A stretch of 64,000 bases of DNA. Origin: Bacteriovorax sp. BAL6_X. GTDB lineage: Bacteria; Bdellovibrionota; Bacteriovoracia; Bacteriovoracales; Bacteriovoracaceae. Positions 18,284 through 28,445 of the stretch are shown here, piece by piece. Both the position numbers and the translations under genes were made by a program. The stretch is taken from the NCBI RefSeq assembly GCF_000443995.1, contig NZ_AUMC01000010.1, forward strand, positions 124,001 to 188,000, written 5' to 3'. The notes below the pieces were generated by a model. It was not told the DNA's origin. It did no database searches and saw nothing but the letters and a program-made list of their open reading frames with translations. The stretch's first letter is position 1. Every line of letters starts with the position of its first letter.

Positions 18284-18922
18284 TTAATCTTCACTGGCCA
18301 AGGCCAAGTAAGTAAGTGTTCTGAAGTATTTAAATACTTCTTTGTAGATAATTTTAAGACTTCTGAAAGAGTTTAGTGGTGACTTTACTCCCCAGAAAAA
18401 GAACTTGTAGTGATCGCTTTTACGACGACGATATTCGATAATCGATTTGATTCGAAGAATATGGTAGTCGTGCGATACAATTAATACTGAGTCAATATTA
18501 CTCTTTTTACGAAGAGCTTGAAGTGTTTCTAATACATTCTCATATGTATTTTTTGCATTGTAATCAATGTCGAGAAAGTCATGATTAATTTCATCAGTGA
18601 TTTGATGACTTTGTATAAGAGTACTTACATTGTTTTTTGTATGAACTCCTGAAATGAGAATATTCTCTTGATTGTATTCTTTTGCTAAGCGAATTGCTTC
18701 TTGAATGCGACCTCTATCTCCAGTAAAGACAACGATAATATCAGGTCGTTTCTTATAGAAAGTTTCTTTTGTTTTAACGTTTTCATTTTGAGAGTAGAGG
18801 ATGAGAGTATAAGAAAGAAGTGAATAACCTAGAATAAAAATAACAAACTTAGAGAAAAGCTCTAGGGCCTTTCTCCAAGATCTTGTTTGTTTTGTTTCAA
18901 ATACATACTTCTTATCAAACAT
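18284..18922 (-). CDS. YdcF/ElyC family (DUF218) membrane-anchored protein
   Basis: The 212-residue product has one N-terminal membrane span (VIFILGYSLLSYTLILY) and a DUF218 domain. IIVVFTGDRGRIQEAIRLAKEY begins the fold, then ILISGVHTKNN, NAKNTYENV and VLIVSHDYHILR. Family members such as ElyC and SanA act in envelope biogenesis, and the biochemical role is not settled. The domain probably faces the periplasm. No ribosome site is evident, and translation may depend on the upstream ridA. Confidence 0.85.
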   Translation of the reverse strand: MFDKKYVFETKQTRSWRKALELFSKFVIFILGYSLLSYTLILYSQNENVKTKETFYKKRPDIIVVFTGDRGRIQEAIRLAKEYNQENILISGVHTKNNVSTLIQSHQITDEINHDFLDIDYNAKNTYENVLETLQALRKKSNIDSVLIVSHDYHILRIKSIIEYRRRKSDHYKFFFWGVKSPLNSFRSLKIIYKEVFKYFRTLTYLALASED

Positions 18923-18935
18923 AAAACAGTATTAT

Positions 18936-19322
18936 CTATCCTTTCGCTGCGATAACTTCAATTTCTACCACAGCTCCCTTAGGAAGTGCTGGAACTTGAA
19001 CACAGCTTCTTGCTGGGTATGGAGCTGTAAAGTAAGCTTCATAAGCAGCATTAACCTCACCAAAATTGGCTAGGTCAGTAACAAAAATTGAAGTTTTGAT
19101 GATGTGCTCACGAGTTAGGTTTTGAGACTCTAGAAGACCATCAATATTCTTCATAATTTGATTAAGTTGAGGAACAAATCCTTCTTTTAATTCACTAGTC
19201 GCTGGATCAATTCCAATCTGACCTGAAAAGAAGTAAGTTCCATTATATTCAACACCTTGCGAGTATGTACCAACCGCGCTTGGTGCCTTATCTGTTGCAA
19301 TAATATTCTTTTTAAAGCTCAT
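18936..19322 (-). CDS. ridA: RidA family enamine/imine deaminase
   Basis: The 128-residue product matches the canonical length. The family hallmarks FFSGQIGID and the C-terminal ARSCVQVPALPKGAVVEIE contain the active-site Arg and the signature. It hydrolyses reactive enamine/imine intermediates made by PLP enzymes in the cytoplasm. It starts at ATG 19322 after AAGGATAATT, 16 bases beyond the maeB stop. Confidence 0.96.
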   Translation of the reverse strand: MSFKKNIIATDKAPSAVGTYSQGVEYNGTYFFSGQIGIDPATSELKEGFVPQLNQIMKNIDGLLESQNLTREHIIKTSIFVTDLANFGEVNAAYEAYFTAPYPARSCVQVPALPKGAVVEIEVIAAKG

Positions 19323-19338
19323 ATAATTATCCTTCCTA

Positions 19339-21672
19339 TTAGTCGTGCTTTGGCTCTTCTAATGATCTAAGGGCCGTTAAGCGACAAGAGTCAACGATCT
19401 CTTTAATTGAAGCTGTTCTTTGAATGATATTAACTGTCTGATTCATTGGAGCAAGAATTGGCCCAATTGCAGAAGCTTCACTCAGTTGAGCAAGAAGCTT
19501 GTAAGAGATATTTGCAGAGTTAAGCTCAGGGAAGATAAGGATATCAGCCGAACCACCAAGTTCACTGAAGTCAAATAGGTGGTCCATAATTCCTGCATTT
19601 ACTGCAACGTCAGCTTGCATTTCACCTTCGATCTTAAGCTCTGGGTATTTTTCCTTCGCTAGTTTTGTTGCCGTCTTCATCTTCTTTGCATCAGGAAGTT
19701 TTGAATCTCCAAAGTTTGAATAACTTAAGAAAGCAATTCTTGGCTCTCTTCTCATAAGCGACTTGTAAAGATGCTGAGTTGATTTTGCAATTTCTACAAG
19801 ATCTTCTGCTGAAGGATCAGGTTGTACAGTTGTATCTGCAAGGAATAGAACACGGTCCTTAAATACTAGGATAAAAACACCCGCTGCTTTTTTACCTGGT
19901 TGAGCTCCAATTACACTTAGTGCTGGCTTTAGGCAGTCACTATAATTTAGAGTTGGCCCTGCTATAAAAGCATCTGCTAGCCCTTTCTTCACCATCATTG
20001 AACCGTAAAAATTCTCTTGAATCATTAAGTCTTCGGCCGCATTAAGGGAAACACCTTCTCTTTGCTTCATTTCACAGTATTCAGTATAGAATTCTTTGAA
20101 GTTTGGAGCTTTGCGTGGACGAATTATCTCAATGCTATCATCTAGAACATCTTCTAAGTTAAGAGACTTAATTTTTGCTTTGATATCATCAGGGTGCCCA
20201 AGAAGGATCGGTTGAATTGTATCACCTTCTGCAAGAGTTTTTGCTACGTGAAGAATTCTTGTGTTAACACCTTCTGCAAAAACCATTCTAACTTTCTTTC
20301 CATCACGTGCTTTGATTTGTGAAGCAAGACGATCACGAACAGTTTTCATGAAAGCACCTGATGCCGATAAACGACTTGCTAGGTACTCAGAGTATTCTTG
20401 AAGATCATCGATATTCATTCTAGCAACACCCGTATCCATGGCCGCTTTAGCAACAGCTGGAGCAAGTCTTACAAGAACACGTGTATCAAATGGTTTTGGA
20501 ATAATATAATTCTTTCCGTATTTGAAGTCTTCACCTTGGTAAGCAAGTTTTACTTCGTCAGGAACTTCTTCTTTTGCAAGTTCAGCAAGAGCATAAACTG
20601 CAGCAAGCTTCATCTCTTCATTAATCTTACGTGCGCGAACATCAAGTGCTCCTCTAAAGATTGAAGGGAAACCTAGAACGTTATTAACTTGGTTAGGGAA
20701 GTCAGAGCGTCCTGTTGCCATAATTGCATCATCACGAACTTCTTCAACTTCACTTGGAAGAATTTCTGGATCAGGGTTTGCCATAGCAAAGATGATTGGG
20801 CTTTTTGCCATCGTCTTAACCATTTCTTTTGTTAAAACACCCTTAGCTGAACAACCGATAAATACATCAGCATCAACCATTGCATCCCCAAGAGTTCTTG
20901 CATCTGTTTCGTTTGCAAACTCTTCTTTGTATTTATTCATTCCATCTTCACGGCCTTTATAAATAACACCACGTGAATCTGTCATAATTAAGTTTTCTGG
21001 CTTTACTCCAAGGTGGAAGAAAAGCTTTGCACATGCCATTGAAGCGGCACCTGCACCAGAGAATACAACTTTTACTTTATCAATTTTTTTCTTAGATAAT
21101 TCTAGTGCGTTGATGAAACCTGCTGCTGCAATAATTGCAGTACCGTGCTGGTCATCATGGAATACTGGAATATCCATTTTTTCAATTAATTGTTTTTCGA
21201 TTTCAAAACATTCTGGTGCTTTAATATCTTCAAGGTTGATACCACCAAAAGTTGGTTCAAGTGCCTTAACAACATTAACCATTCCATCAACAGTTGACTC
21301 TTCAACTTCAATATCAAATACATCGATATCGGCGAAGCGCTTGAAAAGAATACCTTTTCCTTCCATTACTGGCTTACCAGCAGCAGCTCCGATATTTCCA
21401 AGACCAAGAACAGCAGAACCGTTTGAAACAACGGCCACAAGATTTCCTTTAGCTGTGTACTTGTAAACATCATCCGGGTTCTTTGCAATTTCTAGACATG
21501 GGTGAGCAACACCTGGAGAGTATGCTTTTGTTAAATCAGATGCTGTTAAACATGGTTTTGTTGCAACAACTTCGATTTTTCCAGGGCGTCCCATTGAGTG
21601 GTAATTTAGTGCTTTTTCAATTTTTTGAGCATCCGCGCTCGGTTTGTCCGTGACTTTTTTATTATCAGTCAT
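19339..21672 (-). CDS. maeB: NADP-dependent malic enzyme, MaeB type (fused to phosphotransacetylase-like domain)
   Basis: The 777-residue product joins two domains. The malic enzyme part (about 1-425) has YSPGVAHPC, GSAVLGLGNIG, ECFEIEKQL, the HDDQHGTAII metal/substrate motif, and GAGAASMACAK for dinucleotide binding. The phosphotransacetylase-like part (about 430-777) has MVFAEGVNTRILHVA and GPILAPMNQTVNIIQR; in MaeB proteins this domain is regulatory, for example binding acetyl-CoA. The reaction is oxidative decarboxylation of malate to pyruvate. The length is typical. AAAGGATTACAT precedes the start. Confidence 0.96.
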   Translation of the reverse strand: MTDNKKVTDKPSADAQKIEKALNYHSMGRPGKIEVVATKPCLTASDLTKAYSPGVAHPCLEIAKNPDDVYKYTAKGNLVAVVSNGSAVLGLGNIGAAAGKPVMEGKGILFKRFADIDVFDIEVEESTVDGMVNVVKALEPTFGGINLEDIKAPECFEIEKQLIEKMDIPVFHDDQHGTAIIAAAGFINALELSKKKIDKVKVVFSGAGAASMACAKLFFHLGVKPENLIMTDSRGVIYKGREDGMNKYKEEFANETDARTLGDAMVDADVFIGCSAKGVLTKEMVKTMAKSPIIFAMANPDPEILPSEVEEVRDDAIMATGRSDFPNQVNNVLGFPSIFRGALDVRARKINEEMKLAAVYALAELAKEEVPDEVKLAYQGEDFKYGKNYIIPKPFDTRVLVRLAPAVAKAAMDTGVARMNIDDLQEYSEYLASRLSASGAFMKTVRDRLASQIKARDGKKVRMVFAEGVNTRILHVAKTLAEGDTIQPILLGHPDDIKAKIKSLNLEDVLDDSIEIIRPRKAPNFKEFYTEYCEMKQREGVSLNAAEDLMIQENFYGSMMVKKGLADAFIAGPTLNYSDCLKPALSVIGAQPGKKAAGVFILVFKDRVLFLADTTVQPDPSAEDLVEIAKSTQHLYKSLMRREPRIAFLSYSNFGDSKLPDAKKMKTATKLAKEKYPELKIEGEMQADVAVNAGIMDHLFDFSELGGSADILIFPELNSANISYKLLAQLSEASAIGPILAPMNQTVNIIQRTASIKEIVDSCRLTALRSLEEPKHD

Positions 21673-21732
21673 ATGTAATCCTTTGAACTTAAAATCCTAC
21701 GAAATTAAGTACAAAGGATACACTTGAGGCCC

Positions 21733-23142
21733 TTATCCGACTAGCTTTTTATCCCTAATTAGGTGATAAATGAGCAGAGTTAGACTTGTTGCAATAATAC
21801 CAATATAGAGTTCGTCAATATTGGCGTAAATGCCAGTTCTTGAAATATGGCGCCATGTGGCAACTGTGACAACACCTACTAAACAGGCCGTCACAAACTG
21901 GTTGTCACTGATTCGTTTCGGAAAGAGGTAGCCATAAACGACTGGTAGCAGTAGACATGATGCAGAAAATGAACCAAGAGTCTTCCAAACAGATTTTATA
22001 TTGCCCTGGAAGTATTCAGACATAATCACAGTTAAAACGGCAACAAAAATAACACCAAAGTGGTGAATCCAAATACGACCTTTGTATTTCTTAGGTGCAA
22101 GGTCATAGGCCAAGTTTGTTCCTGCAATAAATAGGTAGGAATCAAGTGTTGATAATATTGTTGCAAGAATCCCTGCTAATAAAAACCCCTTAAGTCCATG
22201 AGGCAGAATTTGAATTGCATATGTTAGGTAAGCATGTGCGCTCTGAGCGTCTGGGATTGCGGCTTTTGCATACATCGCTCCAAACGTCGTACAGATATCA
22301 AAACAAAACCAAATGAAAGTTGAGATTAAAATACCTTTCTTTGAAACTTCTCCACTTGTGGCCGAAAAACAGCGTTGGTAAAAATTTGGATCGACTAGAG
22401 TTGATAGGGCGATAAAACCCCAGACAAAAGTAGTTGCTAATGAGTTTTTACCAGTTAATGACCAGTAGGACTCAGGTAGGTTTGCTTTTAAATATGAGAT
22501 GCCACCAAATTCAAAGAAAGAGAATCCTAGAACTAAAGCAACTGCTATACACATCACAAAGAATTGAATGAGGTCGGAAAATACAACTGATCTCAATCCG
22601 CCCCACATTGAGTAGAGAACAACGAACCCAACTCCAAGACTTGTGTTAAGTAATAGTGATCCACCAAAAATTAGTTGCAGAAAAATACCTAAACTAATTC
22701 CGTAAGCAATTGGGAGAACATTGAAGAAGTTAAAAACTGCAGTGAGTTTTGCTGAGCGAGGCCCAAACATTTTTTCAACTAGATCTGGGAGAGTAACTGC
22801 GTGATAAGGCTCAATTTTATCAATGAGAAAGAAAGCAAAAATAATATAGGCGATGTACCAGAAAACACCTTGAGTGATAAAGTTGTAAATTCCCTGATTA
22901 AAGGCAATCTCAGTTACTCCAAAAATTCCGCCATACCAAGTTGCGACAAGTGTCGCCACAAAAAGAGGCAGTGTAAGTCTTCTTCCCATGATCAGTAGAT
23001 CGAGAAATGACTCTTTTTCTGAGGACTTATTCATACGGTATTGGCCATAAATAACACTGGTAATAGTTAAGCCTAAGATGGCAAAAAATATAAATAAGTC
23101 TAAAGATGATAGACTTTGAAATAAATCAATGCTGTTGTTCAT
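21733..23142 (-). CDS. Sodium:solute symporter family protein
   Basis: The 469-residue product starts at ATG 23142, preceded by CGGAGACTAT; an upstream in-frame start at 23190 lacks a ribosome site. It shows 12-13 hydrophobic spans in the layout of the SSS (LeuT-fold) family, including WYGGIFGVTEIAF, GISLGIFLQLIFGG and the helix 7-8 region GFLLAGILATILSTLDSYL. The LSTLDS pattern corresponds to the sodium-site segment. The solute cannot be told from the sequence. It lies divergent from oxyR with 66 bases between the starts, so it could be under its control. Confidence 0.88.
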   Translation of the reverse strand: MNNSIDLFQSLSSLDLFIFFAILGLTITSVIYGQYRMNKSSEKESFLDLLIMGRRLTLPLFVATLVATWYGGIFGVTEIAFNQGIYNFITQGVFWYIAYIIFAFFLIDKIEPYHAVTLPDLVEKMFGPRSAKLTAVFNFFNVLPIAYGISLGIFLQLIFGGSLLLNTSLGVGFVVLYSMWGGLRSVVFSDLIQFFVMCIAVALVLGFSFFEFGGISYLKANLPESYWSLTGKNSLATTFVWGFIALSTLVDPNFYQRCFSATSGEVSKKGILISTFIWFCFDICTTFGAMYAKAAIPDAQSAHAYLTYAIQILPHGLKGFLLAGILATILSTLDSYLFIAGTNLAYDLAPKKYKGRIWIHHFGVIFVAVLTVIMSEYFQGNIKSVWKTLGSFSASCLLLPVVYGYLFPKRISDNQFVTACLVGVVTVATWRHISRTGIYANIDELYIGIIATSLTLLIYHLIRDKKLVG

Positions 23143-23208
23143 ATAGTCTCCGATTATGAAGTATGATATAGTATAGAAATTATAAATCAACCTTCAGGAA
23201 CTCTTGTT

Positions 23209-24138
23209 ATGACTATAACTCAGCTGGAATATGTATTAGCAGTCGATAAACACCGTCACTTTAGAAAAGCATCTGAAGAGTGTCATGTCTCTCAACCAAC
23301 ATTGAGTATGCAAATACAAAAGCTAGAAGATAGTTTAGGTTTTGTTATATTTGATCGCTCTAAGAATCCAATCGTTCCAACTATTGAGGGTGAAACATTT
23401 ATTGCTCAAGCTAGGGTTGTTAATAAAGAGTTTAAAAAATTAAAAGATATTGCAAGTGATCCAATTGTCGGTATAGAAGGCGAGTTCAAGCTAGGAGTCA
23501 TTCCAACTTTGGCACCTTACCTTGTACCTCTTTTCCTAAGTCGCTTCGTAAAAGAGTTTCCAAAAGTTGATCTGATAATCGAAGAGAGAACGACTGATGA
23601 AATTATTGAGAAACTTGACCGCGATGAATTAGATGCAGGGCTTCTTGTTACTCCACTTCATAATAATCAGCTCGTTGAAAGAGTACTATTTTATGAACCA
23701 CTCTACGGCTTTATTGCTAAAGATCACGAACTCTATCACAAGAGTCAATTAGATTACTCAGACTTAGACAAAGATGGACTTTGGCTCCTTCAGGAAGGTC
23801 ATTGTCTACGTGGCCAGGTCTTAAACCTTTGCCAGAAAGTTAAAGGCTTTCAACACTTTGAGAGTGGGTCTCTAGAGACAATTAAGAATCTTGTGGCCAA
23901 GGATAGTGGTTATACGATTATTCCTCATCTCGATATGTTGGATTTAACAGGTGCTCGAAAGAAAATGCTTCGCTCATTTTCGCCTCCGGTTCCAACTCGT
24001 GAAGTCTCTATAGTTTACGGACGAATCTTTTACAAAGAGAAGGTTATTGATGCACTGGAAGGAATGATCCTTAAAGTTATTCCAAAAGAGCTTAAGAGCT
24101 ATAAAAATGCCGATGTTTCAATAATTCCTATTGATTAG
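23209..24138 (+). CDS. oxyR: LysR-type regulator OxyR
   Basis: The 309-residue product has an N-terminal winged HTH (residues 1-60: ALTHR-like AVDKHRHFRKASEECHVSQPTLSMQI) and a periplasmic-binding-type sensor domain. By count, cysteines fall at residues 199 and 208 (GHCLRGQVLNLC), exactly the positions of the redox pair in E. coli OxyR, within the conserved GHCLR context. Peroxide sensing by disulphide formation is therefore expected. No catalase or peroxiredoxin gene is next to it; the divergent neighbour is the symporter gene. Confidence 0.92.
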   Translation: MTITQLEYVLAVDKHRHFRKASEECHVSQPTLSMQIQKLEDSLGFVIFDRSKNPIVPTIEGETFIAQARVVNKEFKKLKDIASDPIVGIEGEFKLGVIPTLAPYLVPLFLSRFVKEFPKVDLIIEERTTDEIIEKLDRDELDAGLLVTPLHNNQLVERVLFYEPLYGFIAKDHELYHKSQLDYSDLDKDGLWLLQEGHCLRGQVLNLCQKVKGFQHFESGSLETIKNLVAKDSGYTIIPHLDMLDLTGARKKMLRSFSPPVPTREVSIVYGRIFYKEKVIDALEGMILKVIPKELKSYKNADVSIIPID

Positions 24139-24329
24139 GTGACATTTTAGCACCGCTATTTATTGTAATTTTTTGATCATTTCTGACATTTGCTTAATTT
24201 TGGCCATTATTGGCCTATAAAAAAGACACCTCGGTTCTTATATCATGTTTAATTTTCTATAAATTACTCAGTCAACAAGTTCATAAAAGGGCTTGAAAGA
24301 TTCCATAAGGAAGATTGGAGGAGAGGGTA

Positions 24330-25475
24330 ATGTCAGTAAGAAGTTGCATGTTTTTATTAGTTGTTGTTTCCACATTTTTAACAGTTTCATGTGGGAAAAG
24401 TGTTCCAGCTTCCGCAGATGCAGATGTAGCAACCGGATCTATTATTGTTGGTGATGTAGACTGGCAAGAAGTGATAGCCTTTGATGATTCTTCAGATGTT
24501 AGAAAGAATTCGAAAGCTGTAGCTGACATTCAATTCTCAAACAGTGGCCGTTGCACTGGCTTTTTAATTTCCGATAACGTTCTAATGACAAACCATCACT
24601 GTATCACAAGCGCAGCTGATATCATTGGAATGAAAGTTTTTATGAAACATGAAAAAGGTATTTCAAAGGAAAACCAAGGTGAGATCACATGTGATGAGTT
24701 CATCGGTAATGATGAGGATTTAGACTTTGCTCTTGTAAAGTGTGAAGGGTCCCCTGGACAGACTTACGGTAAAGTTGTTTTAGATACAACTGAGCCGGTT
24801 GAGGGAGATAGTGTTTATGTTATCCACCAAAATTGTGATTACTATACTGATTACAATTGTGACTGGACGAAGAAAGTATCTGAAGGAAAAGTGGTAGGGC
24901 TTAGAGGAGATGTTTTATATGATGCTGATACTTTAGGAGGATCATCTGGTTCACCAGTATTTAATGCTGACTCTGATAAGGTATATGCTATTCACCACGC
25001 TGGTTATGGCGGATGGGCAGGACGCGGAGTTTATAATGGTGCAGTATCAATGAGTCGAATAGTTCCATTTATCCTAGAAAACTTCCCAAGTGTTTTAGCG
25101 CAAGATCAAGATGATAACGATTCAACAGACAAACCAAGCTCTGATAATAATACTGCACAAACGGCAACGGAGTTAGGTTCAGGATTCTCTGAAAATGTTG
25201 AAATCGACAGTGAAGAAGATGTTGATTTCTATAAAGCTGAAATGAAAGCAGGTGAAGTTTTAGACTTTAGAATCTTCTTTTCTCATAGTGAAGGTGATTT
25301 AGACTTTGAAGTTTTAAAGAAAATGGGTTCATCTTTTAAAGTTGTCTCTCGTAAAGAATCTTCAAGTGACAATGAGGCCGTGAGATTAAGAGTGAATTCT
25401 TCTAATACTTACTATATCAAGGTTTATGGTTACGCGGGATCAAAAGCAAAATATAAAGTTCAATTTAAAAAATAA
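24330..25475 (+). CDS. Secreted trypsin-like serine protease lipoprotein with C-terminal PPC domain
   Basis: The 381-residue product starts at ATG 24330 (GGAGGAGAGGG upstream). Its signal peptide ends in a lipobox LTVSC. The protease domain carries MTNHHC (His90), DLDFALVKC (Asp132) and GGSSGSP (Ser206), the triad of trypsin-like S1 enzymes of the V8/glutamyl-endopeptidase type. Pairs of cysteines around CDYYTDYNC may form a disulphide. After an acidic, low-complexity linker (DQDDNDSTDKPSSDNN) comes a bacterial pre-peptidase C-terminal domain (about 275-381) with VDFYKAEMKAGEVLDFRI. In a predatory bacterium such an exported protease would fit prey digestion; that is inference. Confidence 0.9.
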   Translation: MSVRSCMFLLVVVSTFLTVSCGKSVPASADADVATGSIIVGDVDWQEVIAFDDSSDVRKNSKAVADIQFSNSGRCTGFLISDNVLMTNHHCITSAADIIGMKVFMKHEKGISKENQGEITCDEFIGNDEDLDFALVKCEGSPGQTYGKVVLDTTEPVEGDSVYVIHQNCDYYTDYNCDWTKKVSEGKVVGLRGDVLYDADTLGGSSGSPVFNADSDKVYAIHHAGYGGWAGRGVYNGAVSMSRIVPFILENFPSVLAQDQDDNDSTDKPSSDNNTAQTATELGSGFSENVEIDSEEDVDFYKAEMKAGEVLDFRIFFSHSEGDLDFEVLKKMGSSFKVVSRKESSSDNEAVRLRVNSSNTYYIKVYGYAGSKAKYKVQFKK

Positions 25476-25480
25476 AATAG

Positions 25481-25505
25481 GGCCTCCAGTTGGAGGCCTT
25501 TCTTA
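25481..25505 (+). terminator. Intrinsic terminator after the serine protease gene
   Basis: A GGCCTCC/GGAGGCC stem around AGTT, followed by TTTCTT. It sits five bases past the stop and reaches the 3' end of the convergent yheT gene. Confidence 0.85.
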
Positions 25506-26477
25506 TATCTTCATTTTTAAAAAATCTAAAATTCGTTGTTCATACCAATAATATTTTTCTGAGGGTGATTTAATAAATCCAACATGACCACCATTTTTTG
25601 GGACCTCAAGGTATAAATTACTCTTCCTTTGGGCCAACTCATAAGGATAACTTTCTTCTGATAAGAAGGGATCATCGTAAGCATTTAGTATGTAGAGTGG
25701 GACACGAATCTTTTCCAAGTGGGCAATAGGTGATGCCTCTTCTCGGTAGTGGTAACCATCGCGGTAGCCGTAAATCGGTGCCGTAACATACTCGTCAAAC
25801 TCATCGATATGTTTGATATTTCTTACTTTATTGAGGTCTACTGGCAGCTCCATTAGTTTGGCCTTCTCAATAACTTTCTTTCTCATTGAGTAAACAAAGA
25901 CATGACGATAGATATGACGTGAGATCTCAGTTTTTAACTTTACTGAGCAGCCATTCAAGTCCATTGGTGATGAGAGGATAAAACCACGGTAGATTTTATG
26001 ATTTACAGCTTCAGGGTGTCGTCCTAGGTAGTTTGCTGTGATGGCGCCACCAAGGCTTATACCCATCAGGGACACGTGAACATAGTCTTCTGTGACACTA
26101 TCAATGAGAAATTTCAGGTCGTGATAGTCTTGAGCGTTATAAAACTTTTGAGTACGGTTAAGAGCTCCTCCACATGAGCGCATATCCCATGAGATGACAT
26201 CATAGCCGTGAGAGTTAAACTTCTTCATCATATCGACAATGTAGCGGTCTCTACCGTTTCCCTCTAGGCCATGGGAAATGATGATTAAGTGTTTTTTCTC
26301 AAGAGGAGAGTTTGTCGATGATTTGTAATATCGAAGAAAATCCCCGTCTGGTGTTGTCAGGGTTCTTTTTTCAAATTCATGCTTTGGAGTTCTTCTAATA
26401 AAAAAGGGAATGATTGTTTGTAGGTGACCATTCTTTAGAGACTGATGACAAGTATAGCTTGATTCAATAACAGGCAT
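25503..26477 (-). CDS. yheT: YheT family alpha/beta hydrolase
   Basis: The 324-residue cytoplasmic product contains the family's N-terminal mark NGHLQTIIPFF and the nucleophile elbow GISLGG (about residue 146). The acid and base are probably Asp in NAYDDPFL and His in NGGHVGF near the C-terminus. The substrate is unknown; relatives hydrolyse small esters. Start ATG 26477 follows GGAGGAAAC. It is preceded on its strand by the terminator of the ABC ATPase gene, so it has its own promoter. Confidence 0.92.
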   Translation of the reverse strand: MPVIESSYTCHQSLKNGHLQTIIPFFIRRTPKHEFEKRTLTTPDGDFLRYYKSSTNSPLEKKHLIIISHGLEGNGRDRYIVDMMKKFNSHGYDVISWDMRSCGGALNRTQKFYNAQDYHDLKFLIDSVTEDYVHVSLMGISLGGAITANYLGRHPEAVNHKIYRGFILSSPMDLNGCSVKLKTEISRHIYRHVFVYSMRKKVIEKAKLMELPVDLNKVRNIKHIDEFDEYVTAPIYGYRDGYHYREEASPIAHLEKIRVPLYILNAYDDPFLSEESYPYELAQRKSNLYLEVPKNGGHVGFIKSPSEKYYWYEQRILDFLKMKI

Positions 26478-26524
26478 TTCGTTTCCTCCGTCTCTCTATT
26501 ATAGCGTAAAAAATGGAAATAAAA

Positions 26525-26547
26525 AAAGGAGGTCATTGACCTCCTTT
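26525..26547 (-). terminator. Intrinsic terminator of the ABC ATPase gene
   Basis: An 11-bp perfect inverted repeat, AAAGGAGGTCA/TGACCTCCTTT, around one base. On the - strand it runs into seven T. It lies 38 bases beyond the stop at 26585. Confidence 0.88.
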
Positions 26548-26584
26548 CCTGTAAATTTATCTAAAATTTAGTTTAGAAAATTAA

Positions 26585-28291
26585 TTAAAGTAATTCTTTT
26601 GGAACACCTCTAGGAATAGCGCTTAGAAGTTTCTTCGTGTACTCATCTTGTGGGTTACGGTAAACCTCGTGTGCTGGACCGTATTCAACAATTTTACCTT
26701 TGTTCATTACACCAATTTCATCTGAGATATACTTAACAACAGATAGATCGTGAGAAATGAAGATATAAGTAAGACCTAGTTCATCTTGAAGATCTTGAAG
26801 AAGGTTAAGTACTTGTGCTTGAACTGATACATCTAGTGCTGAAACCGACTCATCACAAATGATGAACTCTGGCTTAAGAGAAAGTGCACGAGCAATACAG
26901 ATTCTTTGACGTTGTCCGCCAGAGAACTCGTGTGGGTAGCGGTTAAGGTGATCACCTTTTAGGCCTACTTTTTCTAGAAGGTCAGCAGCTACTGCGTATC
27001 TTTCTTTCTTTGTTCCACCGATTCCGTGAATAACCATTGGTTCAGTAACAATATCACCAATAGTCATACGTGGGTTAAGAGAAGAGTATGGGTCTTGGAA
27101 AATGATTTGCATTCTCTCACGCATCTCTCTCATTTGAGTTTTATTTAAGTTTGTTACGTTAACACCGTCGTAAATTACTTCACCTGCTGTTGGCTCTAGA
27201 AGTCTAAGGATTGTACGACCAAGAGTAGTTTTACCACAACCTGACTCACCAACTAGACCAAGTGTACGACCTTTTCTTACTTGAAGAGTTACATCGTCAA
27301 CGGCCTTAAACCAATCTACAGTACGGCCAAAGATTCCACCTTTAATTGGGAAGTGCTTGTTGAAGTTTTTAACTTCAAGAAGAACTGGGTTATCAGTTTC
27401 ATTAATTTCTCTTGGCTTTTTCATTTCAAGTGCTGATACATCAATATCTTCTTTTGCATTTAAGAAGTCATCAACAGTAAGAAGTCTTACTGGGTTCTCA
27501 TCTAGACTTGGACGACAAGCTAGAAGACCTTTTGTGTAAGGGTGTTTTGGATTTTCGAAAAGTGCCTTCGTTGTATTTTGTTCAACGAGATCACCTCTGA
27601 ACATAACAGCAACTTCATCAGCAATGTCTGCAATAACTGCAAGGTCATGCGTAATGAAAAGCATACTCATATTATGTCTTCTTTGAAGATCAAACATTAG
27701 CTCAAGAACTTGCTTTTGAATTGTAACGTCAAGAGCTGTTGTTGGCTCGTCACAAATTAGAAGTTCCGGCTCACATGCCATTGCCATTGCGATCATAACA
27801 CGTTGCTTTTGACCACCTGACATTTGGTGTGGATATTTATCAACCGATTCTTCTGGAGAAGGAATACCAACTTCTTCATATAATTCAATTGTTCTCTTAC
27901 GAGCTTGTTCTTTATTCATTCCTTGGTGAAGCATAAGCACTTCATCAATTTGATTACCAGTTGTAAAAACAGGGTTTAAAGATGTCATTGGCTCTTGGAA
28001 GATCATTGCAATCTTATTACCACGAAGCTCTCTCATTCTTTCATTAGAAGCCTTTGTTAGGTCTTCACCATTGAATAGAATTTCACCTTCGCTAATTCTT
28101 CCAGGAGGGTTAGGAATAAGTCCCATAATTGCTAAAGATGTTACTGACTTACCTGAACCAGATTCACCAACAAGCCCAACAGTTTTTCCTTTAGGAATAC
28201 TTAGGTTTAAGCTTTTTACGGCCTTAACTTTTTCATCTTCTGTTTGAAATTCAACTGTAAGGTTTTTAATTTCCAGCATATTCTCTGCCAT
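26585..28291 (-). CDS. yejF: Fused peptide ABC transporter ATP-binding protein (YejF/DppDF type)
   Basis: The 568-residue product has two complete ABC ATPase domains in one chain. The first has Walker A GESGSGKS near residue 40, signature [12 protein letters not shown] and Walker B LLICDEPT. The second has GESGCGKT near 345, [12 protein letters not shown] and [12 protein letters not shown]. Each domain is followed by the oligopeptide-transporter C-terminal segment ([22 protein letters not shown]). It would power uptake of peptides through an inner-membrane permease, as YejF does for YejABE. No permease or binding-protein gene is adjacent, so the partners lie elsewhere. Confidence 0.92.
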   Translation of the reverse strand: MAENMLEIKNLTVEFQTEDEKVKAVKSLNLSIPKGKTVGLVGESGSGKSVTSLAIMGLIPNPPGRISEGEILFNGEDLTKASNERMRELRGNKIAMIFQEPMTSLNPVFTTGNQIDEVLMLHQGMNKEQARKRTIELYEEVGIPSPEESVDKYPHQMSGGQKQRVMIAMAMACEPELLICDEPTTALDVTIQKQVLELMFDLQRRHNMSMLFITHDLAVIADIADEVAVMFRGDLVEQNTTKALFENPKHPYTKGLLACRPSLDENPVRLLTVDDFLNAKEDIDVSALEMKKPREINETDNPVLLEVKNFNKHFPIKGGIFGRTVDWFKAVDDVTLQVRKGRTLGLVGESGCGKTTLGRTILRLLEPTAGEVIYDGVNVTNLNKTQMREMRERMQIIFQDPYSSLNPRMTIGDIVTEPMVIHGIGGTKKERYAVAADLLEKVGLKGDHLNRYPHEFSGGQRQRICIARALSLKPEFIICDESVSALDVSVQAQVLNLLQDLQDELGLTYIFISHDLSVVKYISDEIGVMNKGKIVEYGPAHEVYRNPQDEYTKKLLSAIPRGVPKELL

Positions 28292-28445
28292 AGCATCTCA
28301 CTTTTTAAACAATATTGATCAATTCTTAATTATAATAAAATTTTTTGGGTTCTTTATAGTAACTTAAATTTGTACCACTAACGACACATTATTTCACGAC
28401 TTAATTCATCAAAAATTCTCGGTAATTCTATATGATTTCAATATT

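Noticed and set aside
24185-24225. GGCCATTATTGGCC considered a terminator of oxyR
   Set aside because: Short stem without a T-run; it could be a protein site, but evidence is too weak to list.
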